From Boswellia sacra (Eukaryota > Streptophyta > Magnoliopsida > Sapindales > Burseraceae): 64,000 bases of DNA. This document shows positions 46,801 to 60,016 of the stretch, one piece after another. Both the position numbers and the translations under genes were made by a program. Numbering within the stretch: position 1 is the stretch's first letter; every line of letters starts with the position of its first letter. The stretch spans positions 620,001-684,000 of the forward strand of contig SNVD02013571.1 of the NCBI GenBank assembly GCA_013180625.2, read 5' to 3'. The notes under the pieces are model-generated. The model ran no database searches and was not told where the DNA came from. It was given only the letters and a program-made list of their open reading frames with translations.

Positions 46801-49800
46801 TTGATTCTTGGCCATCAGGGTCAGCAACTCCTGGTGCTGAGGACGGAAGAGGAAAAGTAGCAGGTAGTGTTATTGTTCCTCAAGTTATAGTGAAATTGGA
46901 ATATTCCTGGTTAGAGGGGACTGCCGTATTGTGCTTTATTCCCATTAAAAGTTGTTACTTTATGCATCACTAGCTTTATTGAAGCAACAAGGCGTCGGCA
47001 TCAAGGGCATGGCAAAAAGTACGCCTACCAATGAGGAAGTACCACCATTGCTCGAAGGAGGTGGAAAGCTGGAGGTTTAGTTGATATTTTGTTTGTTCTT
47101 TATTTTTGGGAGTTATTTCATATATTATGTTGGTAACATTGATTTGGTTAAGAATATAATTTTGTTTATTTTCCAGGTATGGTGCATTAATGGCAGTGCA
47201 AAGACTCCTGTGCCCAAAGAGGATATCGGAAAATTTTATAGTGGGGACTGCTATATTGTGCTTTATTCCTATCACTCGGGTGATAGGAAAGAAGATTACT
47301 TTTTGTGCTGCTGGATTGGAAATGATAGTACTGAGGTAACTTATGTTCTTCTCAATTGGCTTTGATTGCCTAACGCTATAATTTTTAGTCATGTAAAGAT
47401 ATGTACTTGTAACACAATTGAATTGTTTTTTTTTTCTCCCTTGAGAAAATGAGTGCTATTATCCTATGTGTATGTTTGAGTCCAAATTTGAGTACCTTAA
47501 GCAAATCCCTTGTCCTTACATACAGAGGAAAAGGTATGATTTCTCTTAATTGATTTATGTGCTCATTATAATAGTCTACCTAAAATGAGATTTGGAAGCA
47601 TCCTGCTGTACCCTGTCAACCAACAAATTAATATTATTGGTGCAGCCTATGCAATTTTGTTTTACTTGTCTTCTCTATCTTTATTAATTCATGTGTTTCA
47701 TACACTTTGATTTTTGGTCTTCCCTCGTGCTGGATCACCTCCAACTTGGAAGAATGGTAGTAATTAAATCAGACCTTAGTTTCTGATCTTTGCTTCTCAA
47801 GATCAAACATATTAACTTCACCTAGTTTATTAATACCTTAAATGCATAATACAACTTACTTTTTCTTATAATTTTAAAGATCCTAAAATCTGGACTCTCT
47901 ATGTTGGCCAAAGAATTATGACATGTTCTGGTACTTTAAATGTTATTGGTCATTGCCGTACTCTGAGAATATGACAACACACTGTATATGTTTTACTCTC
48001 CTTATTTGGATCGATTATTTCTGATTTATGGTGCTGTAATCATCTATACGACATCTTTATTGTTCTATAACTTTAAATTCTTAATCTAACTTTTACATTT
48101 TGTTCGTTGATCCTTGCATTAAAATATTTTTATTTTTTAATTTAGTTTTCCTAAACTGTTTTGACGGTCAAATTGGTAATACTTTGTTATTTTATAATTA
48201 TGCAATTCAGGAGGACCAAAAGATGGCTGCTCGGTTGGCCAACACTATGTGCAATTCACTGAAGGGAAGACCTGTTCAGGTATCATATTATCTTTAGTCA
48301 AGTTTTGGAATTTGCTTTTATAAGACCTGTGTATGATAGATGCTTGGTACAGGGTCGCATATTTCAAGGGAAAGAACCGCCACAATTTGTTGCAATTTTT
48401 CAACCAATGGTGGTCCTTAAGGTACTCCATCTAAAACTGGCACCAAATTTTAAGTATATTCAATCATGATGACAGTGATGTTATGCTTAGGTTAAAACTA
48501 AGGGGTAATGCTAGTTTTCTTATATGATTAAATCATTCTTAGGGTGGATTGAGCACTGGTTACAAAAATTACATAGGGGACAAGGGTTTGACAGATGAAA
48601 CTTACACAGCTGATAGTATCGCACTCATTCGGCTGTCTGGAACTGCCATTCACAACAATAAGGCAGTGCAAGTTGATGCGGTATGTAATAACAAGCACTT
48701 CTTTTGTTATAGTTTAAATTATGTGCTTGTTGGGAACATATTCTAGCTTGACATAATTAAGTAGTTTTTTTTTTTTTTGGGGAACTTATTCTAAAAGGAT
48801 AATAGACTAAAATGTTTAATCACCCTATGGATTTTGTTTGTTGATGGATCAGATGATTATATATTGAACAAACTTTCTTACTTTGAGATTATTTAGATTA
48901 TTTTTACCCTTTTCTTAATTATTATATAATTGTTCTTATCAAGAAGAAATATTACTTTGATAATTATTATGGTAGAATTCTAAAGATTGTCTTATATCTA
49001 ATGCATTGTTACAAAGGGTTTTAGGAAAAAAATGGCCACCATAAAAGAGTCTGGTTAATAAATCTTAATAGTCTTTGGAATAAAATTGTTTGGTTTGAAG
49101 TTCCTAAAAACTTTTGTATCTTTGAGAAAATGAATGTGGCACCAGTTGCCTGGTGAGAGAAAACAAGTTTTTATCCTTTCTCAATGGAAAAGATTCCAAT
49201 GACTACAATTTCGTGTGTTTGATTTGGTTCTTGGCGTTGTAATCTTGTGGAATTAAGATAACTTGACATGTGAACATTGAAAAAAAAAAAAAAAGAAATG
49301 AAAGATGTAGTTTTATAGAAGTAACTTCCTGCATATAGCTGGACGGCGAGAATGATTGGTTTATTTGTTTATTTATTTATTTATTTTTTTTAAGAGGTCT
49401 ATCAAAAAGCTGAAGCTTGTAGTTTCTTTTTTGGGAAAGTAAATAAATAAATAAATAAAAAAGAGAAAAGCCAAGAGGGTGCCAACTATGTGTTTGTTGT
49501 TGCTCTAATCTTTAGTGGTGCACACGGGTCGTCGGGTTGGCTCCCAACCCGACACGACCCGATGCATGGTCAGGTTTGGATTTTCTGACCCGTGTTTGGG
49601 TTTTCCAAGTATATAACCCGAATCGTCGGGTCGGGTCGGGTCTCGAGTAACATGCTTTTTGAGAGCTAATTTTGTGTGGAAATTTTGGTCTGGTCGGGTC
49701 GGATATGACATACTAAAAACAACCCGATTCGTGTTACTACAGTGCAAAAAAACGACTCCAACCCGATCAAACCCGATCGGGGGTCGGATCGGGTTGGCTA

Positions 49801-52800
49801 TTTTTGCACACCCCTACTAATCTTCTTCTTCTTCTTGTTCTCCTCTTATAAGTTCTTCATAATCTGGTTATCATCTATTATTGCACCTCTACAAAAGTTG
49901 GTTAATTGGCTTTATAAATTTTGATACTATTCCTGCTTGTAATCATGATATCTTCGGCATGATTTAGAAATTATCTTTGTTGCGAATACATCTAACTCTT
50001 TTCTTGTTTAGGTGGCAACGTCATTGAACTCTAATGAGTGTTTCCTTCTGCAATCTGGTTCTTCAATTTTTACTTGGCATGGAAATCAAAGTACCTTTGA
50101 GCAGCAGCAATTGGCTGCAAAGGTTGCTGAATTTTTGAAGGTATGCTTCTTGTTGGAAATTGATTTGTTTTCGACTTGTATGTAACATGTTGTGCTTTTC
50201 AAGATATTTTAGATTTTTTTATGGGAAGGGAAAAGAGAGAGATTGTGCTGCATCTGAAAAGTTAAAAGGATGAGCTAGTTAGGCTAACTGTTATGATGTC
50301 AAGCAAGTTATACTCAATCTCTAATCTGTGGAACACATTGAATCAAAAATATTTTGTTCATTATTCTTGCATAGGTAATTAATATTGCCTCTAGGTGTAT
50401 CAAATTGATTTTTTTTGTTTTAAATAATTTAAAGTTATATTCGTGTTTCAGTTCTCTAGTTCTTGAAGTATTTGCAGTTTTTTATTTGATAATGTGAATT
50501 TGATCAATTGTTGTTTTCTTACTGTTTCAGCCAGGAGCTTCTTTAAAACATGCTAAAGAAGGTACTGAGAGCTCTGCTTTCTGGTTTGCATTAGGAGGGA
50601 AACAAAGTTACACAAGCAAAAAGGTTTCTCCAGATGTTGTCAGAGATCCTCATTTGTTTACATTCTCATTCAATAAAGGTGAATTTCCTATTCGTTAATG
50701 TAGCTTTTGCTACATCAGTTTGATTATATTAGTATAATAAATGCCCTGAACCAAATTTTGGGTTTTTTTATGAGTTGTTGATCAATCAATTATCCTTTCT
50801 AACCTCTATTTTTGTCATCATTTGTGTTGCCATGTGGGTCCCTCAGGAAAGTTTGAGGTAAGTTTATTCTTAAATTGAATTTTTTTTGGAAAAGGTATTT
50901 GTTAGTTGTATAATACATACTTATGTTCTCCCGGGCAGGTTGAAGAAGTCTACAATTTCTCTCAAGATGATCTACTGCCCGAGGATATTTTGCTACTTGA
51001 CACACATGCTGAAGTGTTTGTTTGGGTTGGTCAATGCGTGGACTCCAAAGAAAAGCAAAGTGCTTTTGAAATTGGTCAGGTACTGGCTCAACGGAGTAAG
51101 TTTTTCAATTCTTTTGACTTTCGTATTGTACTTTATTCATTTTACAAGTTTTGCAGAAATACATAGACATGGCTGCTTCTCTGGAGGAGCTGTCTCCAAA
51201 AGTTCCACTATACAAAGTCACTGAAGGAAATGAGCCATGCTTCTTCACCACTTTCTTTTCATGGGATCCAATAAAAGCTACTGTATGTGTGTGAATGACT
51301 TGATTTCTCTTTCCTAAATTTTCTCTAAGTTTCTTCAGCCCTTTTCTAAAAAAAATTCAGTTTGATCACTATTCTCCATCAACTTTAAGTAAAAATGTGG
51401 ATCCTCTGTTTATGAAAATTTGAGAACACATGGAAGCATCTACAGTGAACACTTGGCAAATGAAAATACTGATACTATAGATAGCTTATAATATTGTAAC
51501 CACCTAAGTAATTGTTAGTTTTGAACTAACTATTGTCTAGTTGAAAACCCTTCTTCTTGATGTCAAAACTAGTCTAGAAAGTTATCTTAGACAGGAATTC
51601 ATTGGCTTCACTGGATTTAAAAATAGTCATAACATTTTGTGGCAGAAACAGTCGCATAATCTTTTGAAAAGTTAATAAAAGACAAAATTGATTGTGGAAG
51701 CATACGTTTGGGATGAATTAAATGTTGAGAAAGTTTCTTTAGCTAAAACCTAAGTTTAAAGCTCAACAACCTTATCATTGATTTTGTTTATTTATTTCTT
51801 TTATGTTATGTTCAACATCTTCTATACGTTCTGAGAAGATATCTGAATGGGTTGCAGGTTCAAGGAAACTCATTCCAGAAGAAGGTGGCATTACTCTTTG
51901 GGGCAAGTCATGTTGTGGAGGTAATATGCTTTAATTTCTATGAAGACAAAATGATGCAAGAAAACTTCTAACTAGCATTTATAAAAAAAATTTATGAAGA
52001 CAAAATGTGTGCTGATTAAGATTTCATCCTTGACTCTTTTCAAGTCTATTTTATACAAGTGTGAATTAGATGCTGCTTTTTTATTTACTTTAAAAAGTCC
52101 TAAGGCCCTGGCTTTAAGTAGCTGAATTTCATGTGATTTAAATTAAGTGTCCTTTACCGCATTTATATAATGAATTAATATATATTAGATTATTCTAATT
52201 AAATATTTGTGTTTCTGTTACAACATGGCAAAACGAAATGAATGGTTCAAATGAAAGGAAAGAATTGGTAGGCAATTTGTTTCTCTTGGTGTATCATGTG
52301 TAAAAATAGTGTTGTTTTTGGCTTTAAGTTTATGGGTTAGAGTTCATCAAGAATCCGAGATCTCAGTAGCCATTCTTTGTTATTCTCATTCATTCTTATG
52401 GAGAATGTTTTTGCTTTTGGAGAAGAAAAGAAGGCTAAAACTTTATGGAGATGTATCATTTCTGCCCCCTTTGGATTATTTGACCAGAAAGAAGAAACTG
52501 TGATTTTTTTTTTTTAAAATTTTTATGAGGAAGGAGAAGCTAAGCGGTGAATTGTGGGATAGAGTTACATATTTTGCTTTGGGCTTCAATTTCGAAGGAT
52601 TTTTAAGATTCTCTTTTTTTTTTTTTTTAGCCCCCCTTTGTAAATCTTAATTCAGAAGGTGTTTTGGGTAATTTTGTGTAGCTTGCCTTGTTTGCTTCAA
52701 GTAGGGAAGATTTATTCTTGTTAGAATTGTTACCCCTTCCCCTTTTTTTATTCCTTCATGAATGTCTAATCTATTAATGAAACTACTTCCTTTATTTTAC

Positions 52801-54644
52801 TTTAATATAATTTTTTAGTTTCTAACTAATAAAAGAAAAGCTGAATTTATAAATAGAAAGAGAATGAAACCATTGATTGTGGTAGCTGTATATTCTTATA
52901 ATAATAATGTGAAAAAAAAAAACTGAAAACAAAGGACATGAAGGAAATTATGTTACAATAACTCATTTATACTGAAAAATTCTGGTCCAGATGGGGAGCA
53001 TTTTGGGCTTGTTTTCCTAGTTTCAGGAAATGTTACTGATTGTTTAGAATCTAGTTTTCAGAGCTGGTTGGTTTGAATGTACCAAGGAATGTTTTAAGTC
53101 TTCTGTTTGATTATTATGTGATTAAGGAATTACTTATTTGTTTAATAAATCAATGGCGAGGCTAATCTGATGGCAATGTATATGTGCTATTGTTGAACAG
53201 GATAAGTCCAGTTCCGGTCAGGGGGGACCAACACAAAGGGCTTCCGCTTTAGCTGCCTTATCCTCTGCTTTTAATCCATCTACTGGGAAATCATCTAGCC
53301 CGGTAAAATGTTTTCTTATGTCACAAATATTTAATAAATTTCATTCCTTTTTTTTGTGCTGAGCTGTCTTACTTTTTTAATTTCCAAAAAAGTACAGGCA
53401 AAGTTGAACTTATACTACTTTGCATGTTCTATTTCTACGAAATCAAACAGATTTGTCAAGGAGATCCTTCTTAGTGAATACTGTTAGATATTTTATGTAT
53501 TGTGGCATATAAACATGATGGAGCTAGGGAGTTTCCATTTTGGATGAAATATAGTAGTGAGTTTTGCAAGTGGTTTTAGAAAAAAAAATGAGGACCTAAC
53601 CCATCATAGTCAACGTCAGAATTTACCCTCACATTGATGCCATTCCTAGATCTTTGTTGCATTATGTCAATATTTGGTCAGACCTTTAATAACTTCTTGA
53701 AGATTTACCCATAGGGACCAACTCAAACCAATGGTTCTCTGTTAATACAGGGCCAAGACAGGTCCAATGGTTCAAACCAAGGGGGACCAACTCAAAGAGC
53801 TTCAGCTTTAGCTGCCTTATCTTCAGCATTTAATTCATCAGGATCCAAAACTCCAGCTCCGAAGCCCTCGAGCACAGGGGGATCACAAAGAGCAGCAGCA
53901 GTAGCAGCTCTTTCATCAGTTCTTACTGCTGAAAAGAAGAGATCACCTGATGTCTCTCCTACCCGAAGTGGCACTTCTGCAGAGTCTAGCCCTCCCCGTA
54001 AGAAAGAAATAATGTTTCAGTTTATATTCCTGATATGATGCCTTATGTAGCTCTCTCTATCCTTTAATTTGTCTGCTTTATTTTTCTGGTCCCGGTATCC
54101 GTTAAGGTCACTGATTCTTGTTTGTGCTTTCTTGTGAAATACATATAACTTCATGATCATAGATATGGTTCCCAAACTTTGAGACCTTTTCACATTCCTT
54201 ACTGCTTGCAGCTGAAACAAAAGCTGAATATGCTGAATCAGAAGGTTCTCAAGAAGTTGCTGAAGTGAAGGAGGTCGAGGACGATGCACCTCCATCGGAA
54301 AGCAATGGAGAGGATTCATTCCCAAAGCAAGAGAGTGAACAGGATGAGAATGGTAGTGATTCAAGTCTAAGTATATTCAGTTATGATCAACTTAAGGCCA
54401 AATCTGACAACCCAGTAACTGGAATTGATTTTAAACGAAGAGAGGTTGGTCGTTATCATGAGCATAGTTATTTAATTTGAGTCAATTTTTGGATTGGTTT
54501 TCATTGTATTTCTTTATTTCTTTTCTTCAGGCTTATCTGTCAGATGAGGACTTTGAGACTGTCTTCGGCATGACAAAAGAAGCATTTTATAAGTTGCCAA
54601 AGTGGAAGCAAGACATGCAGAAGAAGAAAGTTGATTTATTTTAG
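43315..54644 (+). CDS. VLN: Villin (actin-bundling protein, VLN2/3 type), 23 coding exons
   Basis: Plant villins bind, bundle and Ca-dependently sever actin filaments in the cytoplasm. Coding exons: 43315-43370, 43632-43731, 44293-44361, 44575-44811, 44914-45091, 45253-45385, 46125-46284, 46713-46863, 46974-47074, 47177-47335, 48211-48279, 48353-48421, 48543-48680, 50012-50140, 50531-50678, 50847-50857, 50939-51079, 51157-51282, 51858-51920, 53201-53302, 53751-53997, 54212-54444, 54531-54644. All are GT-AG and in frame: 977 residues, the usual size. It starts [20 protein letters not shown]. Six gelsolin repeats span about 1-725 (first: TEIWRIENF; fourth: [12 protein letters not shown]). A Ser/Ala/acidic linker (about 746-910) carries three copies of a GG(P/S)(T)QRA..ALAALSS motif. 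The C-terminal headpiece ends [17 protein letters not shown], the F-actin binding KKK patch. Exon 16 is only 11 nt. No lesion is seen; the gene looks functional. Confidence 0.96.
43765..43847. repeat. (CA)n and (TA)n compound microsatellite in villin intron
   Basis: ACACACAC at 43769-43790, then a (TA)n run from about 43807 to 43845. Confidence 0.93.
49505..49824. mobile_element. hAT-type MITE in villin intron
   Basis: Element 49513-49816 (304 bp) with ends TAGTGGTGCACACGGG and, on the right, GCACACCCCTA (inverted). It is flanked by a perfect 8-bp duplication CTAATCTT at 49505-49512 and 49817-49824. Eight bases and TA(G)GGGTG ends fit hAT. The interior is made of CGGGTCGGGT/ACCCGA repeats with strong self-complementarity. 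It sits in the intron between coding exons 13 and 14. Confidence 0.9.
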
Positions 54645-56417
54645 GGATAAAGTTATTTAAATGAGTGATCCATCTGCTTCTTTTGCATCCTAACTAAAAG
54701 TTCCCTGTTTTTATGATCTTCAATTCTCTATCAAAAAAATGGAACAAAATGTCTGCACTGCATTTTGTAGCATTCTGCTATTTGCTCTGTTGATGAAAAT
54801 GTAGGGGGTGGGTAGTACCGGTATTGGTTGTGATGGCGCCTGAAGAGTGATTTGTTTTTTTCCTTTATCCTTTTCAAATGCTGCTGCCTTCTTGTAGTAT
54901 CCGAGATTGTAGTTTTAAAGACGTCTGCTGGATCCAATTCTTTTATTTCGTTGGTATGTATCTCATTTTGTGGCTATATGATCTTCCATATCTTTAATTT
55001 TTGTTTTTTTTTTTTTTCTGTTCAAAAAAGGGGGTGTATATGTAATGCATTTGTACTCAAAACAGCAATGTAAGGAATGAAATTTGTTGTTGTCTGCTTT
55101 CATATTGTTCAGATTGCAGATGTGTTTGAGAATTATTTACCAAATGCGACAATTTTGCTATTAAATAGTCTTGGAAAGTGTCTTTCGTCACTGTACTCTA
55201 TTAATTTGTGCTCCTGCTGCTTATGCTTCGGAGCTTTTATGCATTCAACTTACAAGGAGGACAAAAGGACAACTTATAAGTTAGTTTAGGTCTTTCCTGA
55301 ATGCTTAATGGAAGGGAAATAGTAAGCTCATTCATTGGTTGAGCCATAGCAAATTCTACGACCTAGCACAGGGAGTGTTTATTATTATAACGACGACCAA
55401 CGGAGTCAATTAAGTATTGAGATGATTATGAATTGATTATAAAGGTCAATCTATTCTATTTCATGGTAAGATATTCAAATGAATCTTCCTCGGCGTGATC
55501 AGCTCTCCTTAAATGAAAATATATTCTGGCTTTAAGTATAATAATTCAAGTAGTTTATGCAATCTTCTACCTAATTCCACTACTTCAAATTAGCATATTC
55601 CAAGGTATAGGCCATATTCCAAGCCGTCAAACTGATATTTTACTTAAAAATTTGAACTATGACGCAGCTAAAACAATAACAACAATGATCTGGCAAATAT
55701 TGACTTGCATGGCCCGCCTGAAAAATTAAAATCAAATCTCCTACTTTGACATCACGGAAATTCATAGTATTGGCTAAATTAGCTTTTGCCGATAACAATG
55801 GTGGTGACAAAGACATTGTTATTGTTGGACATGCCTTAACGTCAAGAACTCTCTTGCAACAATTCTGACGATTAAACACTCATTTAAATATATTTAAATA
55901 ATTAAAATATATACCAATTTAGTTATTTTACCACACAAACATAACTTCTGAATGTCAAAACTTCAAAAATAAAGCTTACCAATATCAGATACCTAACTAT
56001 TTTTGCAGCACAAGCAAAATTGATAATCTTAGAAGTTACAACAATCCCAAACTAACCCAAGAAAATTTAAAAGCTAACTTAAATGATTCTATTTAGTTAA
56101 CTCAGCATAACTTCAATAGATCATGGATCTGTCCACCAGAACCCGTAAACAAGTATGAGTGTCAAGTTAATTTGTATAGTAGAGTTTGTATTCATTATTT
56201 GCAGTCGTTATTGATATAGTAGTGTTCAACATCTAGATATGCAGTTAAACACATTAACATTCATCTCATTGGATCATGGATGAATCTACATCTCAGGTAA
56301 GTTGCAAGTATGAAATGAAGAAACACCGATTTAACTGTTATAACTGTTCAGACATGGGGGAGCTAGCTGTGGTTGATCAGGAAAATATATGTTTTCTGGA
56401 AAACAATATTAAGATAG
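54645..56417. other. Villin 3' UTR and intergenic gap to FHIT (tail to tail)
   Basis: After the TAG the sequence is T-rich (3' UTR, extent unknown). No further gene is supported. A minus-strand 79-codon frame at 55879-55640 has no recognisable motif. Villin (+) and FHIT (-) converge here. Confidence 0.5.
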
Positions 56418-58956
56418 CTACTGGAATAGCGACCTGTATTCATCTGCCTCTTGAGCCATCTCCTCATGGCTTCTGTCCTTCCTCTCCTCGTCTAAATCAA
56501 GCTTCCTTTGTAATTCCTTCTCCTTAACATTTATCTGCACCATGAGTTACAGACAAAATAAACTATTTAAGCAAATTCAGGAGGCGAGTCGATAATAAGA
56601 ACTAGAGGAGAAATCAAATCTTACTGCATCGTAAATCTCATCATTCCTATCAAAGTCACCACTTTTTCGTGGGAGAATATGGATGTGCACATGGGGTACT
56701 GTCTGTCCAGATTGAGGCCCATCCTAAAATACAACACAAATCAACATGCTTTGATCGACAATAAGGCACAAAACATAATCTTTAGCCATCCACTGCAATG
56801 CCAGGTAGCGAGATACGAATAGAAACACATGCACTTGCCTGTATGCTTAGAATCATCCTAAAATTCTAAGAAGAATAATACAGTATGTTATCCCCATCGA
56901 ACTTGACACAGGAAGATGGTGACTTCAGTTTGTAGTCATGGCATCAACACAGCAGTAAATGACGTCATGTGACAAAAACGACTACTGAAACTGTTGGGCT
57001 CATGCTAAAATTCAGATAAAAGTGATTCATTTTCCAGCTGTATTATGGATAAATCTTAAATTCAAAAATATTTACACTTGTTTAATATATCAAGATTGTC
57101 TAAGCATAAATAGTTCAAACCTAACAACCAGGATCAAACACATAAAAATAGAAATTCAAACTTCAGTGGTGAATCAGTGATACAAATAACAATACTCCAG
57201 GACTAAAGAGCTAATAAGTCACTTGGCAATCAGTACTTTTCACATAACATTTAAAGATATAGACTGTTCACCAATTATTCAATTAAATAAAGCATCCGAG
57301 AGTTAACATGTTTGACCTTATGGCAGTAGGAAGGAAAACATAAACACATACGAGAAAACAAGAGCAAAAAGATCAAATAAAAAGATTAGCTTAAGAGGTT
57401 CCCACGTATATGGTATCCATTCTGGCCATACCTCGGAAGACATATCTTGACAAACAACTATTTCAAGTCTACAGTAAGCATCTAATAAAACACACAAGCA
57501 GTAAAAATGAGATGAAAGTAACCACCACTTGAGTTTGGTCTTACTTGAATAGTGAATGTAAGTGATGTAGCTTTGTGGTAGCACTCAAGCTGTCCACCAA
57601 CCTTCTGCGCTGTGAGCCATAAATCACTGACCTCATCAGCAGTAAGATCAACAAAGCGCTTCACTTCACGCTTCGGGCAGATAAGCACATGTAGATTATG
57701 TTAAGTATAACTGAAAGAAATATACATACATTTGCACGCTTGAGTTTACATCACATGCAAAGAAACTCAAGACCACAGAGAATCAAACTTATGCACAATC
57801 ACATAAACGAATTCGATCAGGTGATTCATTGTTGGTCAGTTCTATATGTTTGATTCACCAAGTCTTCCAGGTTTGCTATTTTTAACTAACCTCTTATATC
57901 ATGGAGAATTTCAGATATGTTAAATATTCGGTCCTGCATTTATGTCAGCATCATTGTACAGACTCAGTCACTCAGGTGCCCATAGGTATGTGCAATTGCA
58001 AACAAGAATATTTGCTAATTCTGCCAAAAAACTGATAAGGATATAACAACAAATATGCATTTGAATTATCAACCGATCTAGCATTTAGTCAAACTTGGGC
58101 CACCTAAGTTGTGTATATCATTCAAACACATTCTGTGTCAAGAATACATGGGAGTAGCTGAACATCATGGCAGAGAATGATGACATCCCATCCGATCCTG
58201 ATCTTGCTTAAAGTCTACCCATGCAGCATGCTCAAGTTTACCCAGCCCCCAACAAATTACGCACAGACATACAAAGTATGTGAGAGCAACGATCTAGTGT
58301 ATGGATTCCTTTTACGATCCAGCTCTAATATTTAGGGCAGGGTGAACCCCAACTCTTTTTTCATCATATGTGCCTTAGTTTTCAGACAACTGGGTATCTG
58401 TAATAACCATTGAATTTAAAAAAAAAAAAAATCCTAGGAACCAAATTTGCAGCCTCTGTAGACCCAATTTAAGACTACGAGGGATTTCTGAGTTATAAAA
58501 AATAAAAATTAAAACAAAAAGCAAAAATTGAACAACAGAAGATTGAATAAATATCAACACATGACTAGAAAAGGATATGACCTGCAAATAGAATTAAAAA
58601 AAAAATCAAAAAGCTAACACAGTAAGAAACCAGTACATTGAATAAAGATGTAGACGTGTGAAGTACCAGGAACAACAGGGCGCAAGTTAACCATGGCGTA
58701 GGAGAGATGAGTGGTATAGAATACTTCCTTTGTGTCAATTTTGTAAGGACCAAATGTGTAGTGATCCATTGATACCTGACATGGGTTTTCACATGATTCC
58801 CACAAGTGCTAATCAAGAAAATTAAAAAATAACAGAGGTGGGTTTGCTTGCCTTGGCTGTGAAGATGGAACGGAAGCGTTTTGAAGGCTGGGAAATGAAC
58901 CACCACCGGCTGCTGGCCGCCCAGGGTGCGATTGTCTGCAGCAACAGCTTTACCAT
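56418..58956 (-). CDS. FHIT: FHIT-type HIT hydrolase (bis(5'-adenosyl)-triphosphatase / adenylylsulfatase)
   Basis: Plant FHIT proteins hydrolyse Ap3A and adenosine 5'-phosphosulfate. Coding exons on the minus strand: 58956-58852, 58775-58667, 58581-58579 (3 nt), 57690-57545, 56723-56625, 56534-56418; 192 residues. Residues 1-35 ([12 protein letters not shown]..., rich in Ser, Arg, Trp, no acid) look like an organelle transit peptide. The HIT domain follows: [40 protein letters not shown], and the histidine triad [11 protein letters not shown] with H134 as the likely nucleophile. The tail [25 protein letters not shown] is typical of the plant proteins. Intron 1 begins with GC (AAG/GCAAGC). 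The third exon is just GTC, followed by an intron that starts ATATCCTTTT and ends CTAC, a U12-type AT-AC intron with a CTTAAC branch site. A shorter form could start at the second in-frame ATG (MDHYTF). No damage seen. Confidence 0.93.
57691..58578 (-). other. U12-type AT-AC intron in FHIT
   Basis: The 5' end reads ATATCCTTTT (exact U12 AT-AC donor) at 58578-58569. The 3' end reads ACTTAACATAATCTAC, with the branch-point-like CTTAAC about 10 nt before the terminal AC at 57692-57691. The join restores the conserved PGHVLICP reading. Confidence 0.85.
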
Positions 58957-60016
58957 TCACCTGCCCTGCCTTCCAAAGGCTCTGTAATTTTTAGAAGTAT
59001 AAGAATTAAATGAATTATTGCAAACTCTAAGGGAGAAAATAATTTTTTTTCTCATTTTAAATTGAGTTTTACATTTAAGATTAAGACATTGAACTTTTCT
59101 TTTATGATTAATTTTCATTTTTCAATGACCATTGTCTCCTATAACCATTCAAACAAGCCAATAAAATTTTAAAGGCTTAAATTAATACAACACAATTATT
59201 ATAACTTTAATAAATTTTTTATACAATTCAATCGTTTTTATTAGTAATATAAGAATATAATTATATATAAGGATATTTTAATAAATTTGTAAATTTATCA
59301 GTGACATTTAATTTTTTTCAGTAACATTTTTAATATGCGATTATTAAAATATCAAAATATTAGGTGGCGTTTGGTTTCAGAAAATGAAAAGGGGGGAAGC
59401 AAGGATAAGTAAGAGGAAGTTGGAAAACTGGTAGAAAGGAAAGGAAAGGGAAATTCTTTCTTTAATTTAGTTGTATAATATAATCTTAAAAAGAATCTAT
59501 AAATTCATTGGACAAAAATAAACCTAATATTAAAATATTTTTTATAAGAGTAATGCTACTCATATAAATTATTTATACAAACTCAAACATACAAACTGAT
59601 CTAGCATCCCTATATGATCGTTATATCACTCGTATTAATTAATGTTATTTATTACTAATACATATTTATCAAATCACTGCGTTTATTTATCAAATTATAT
59701 TATGCAACGTCAATTTATATATGTAAATTTGTATAAGTAGTTTGTAAGAGTAGTATTACTCTTTATATAATATCGAATAATATTTTTTATCTTAAATTAT
59801 CTTATATAAAGTCAATTTATTATATATTTACTTAATAGTATGATAATTAAATTAATAAAAATATTCTTAAAATAAGTTTCTTCTCTTTTCTTTGTAAGTG
59901 AATAATATAATATTATAAAAGATATTTATTAAACTAGAACCATATTATATTAAAATAAACAGTCCATTTATTAAGTTAATTATGAAAAAATACAAACCAA
60001 TATATAATTAATACTT

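Noticed and set aside
55640..55879. 79-codon minus-strand frame between villin and FHIT
   Set aside because: Some non-random look (KVGDLILIFQ), but no family match that I can name and no splice partners.
57482..57688. FHIT exon read as a separate gene starting within it
   Set aside because: It is an internal exon; the AT-AC intron upstream hides the join.
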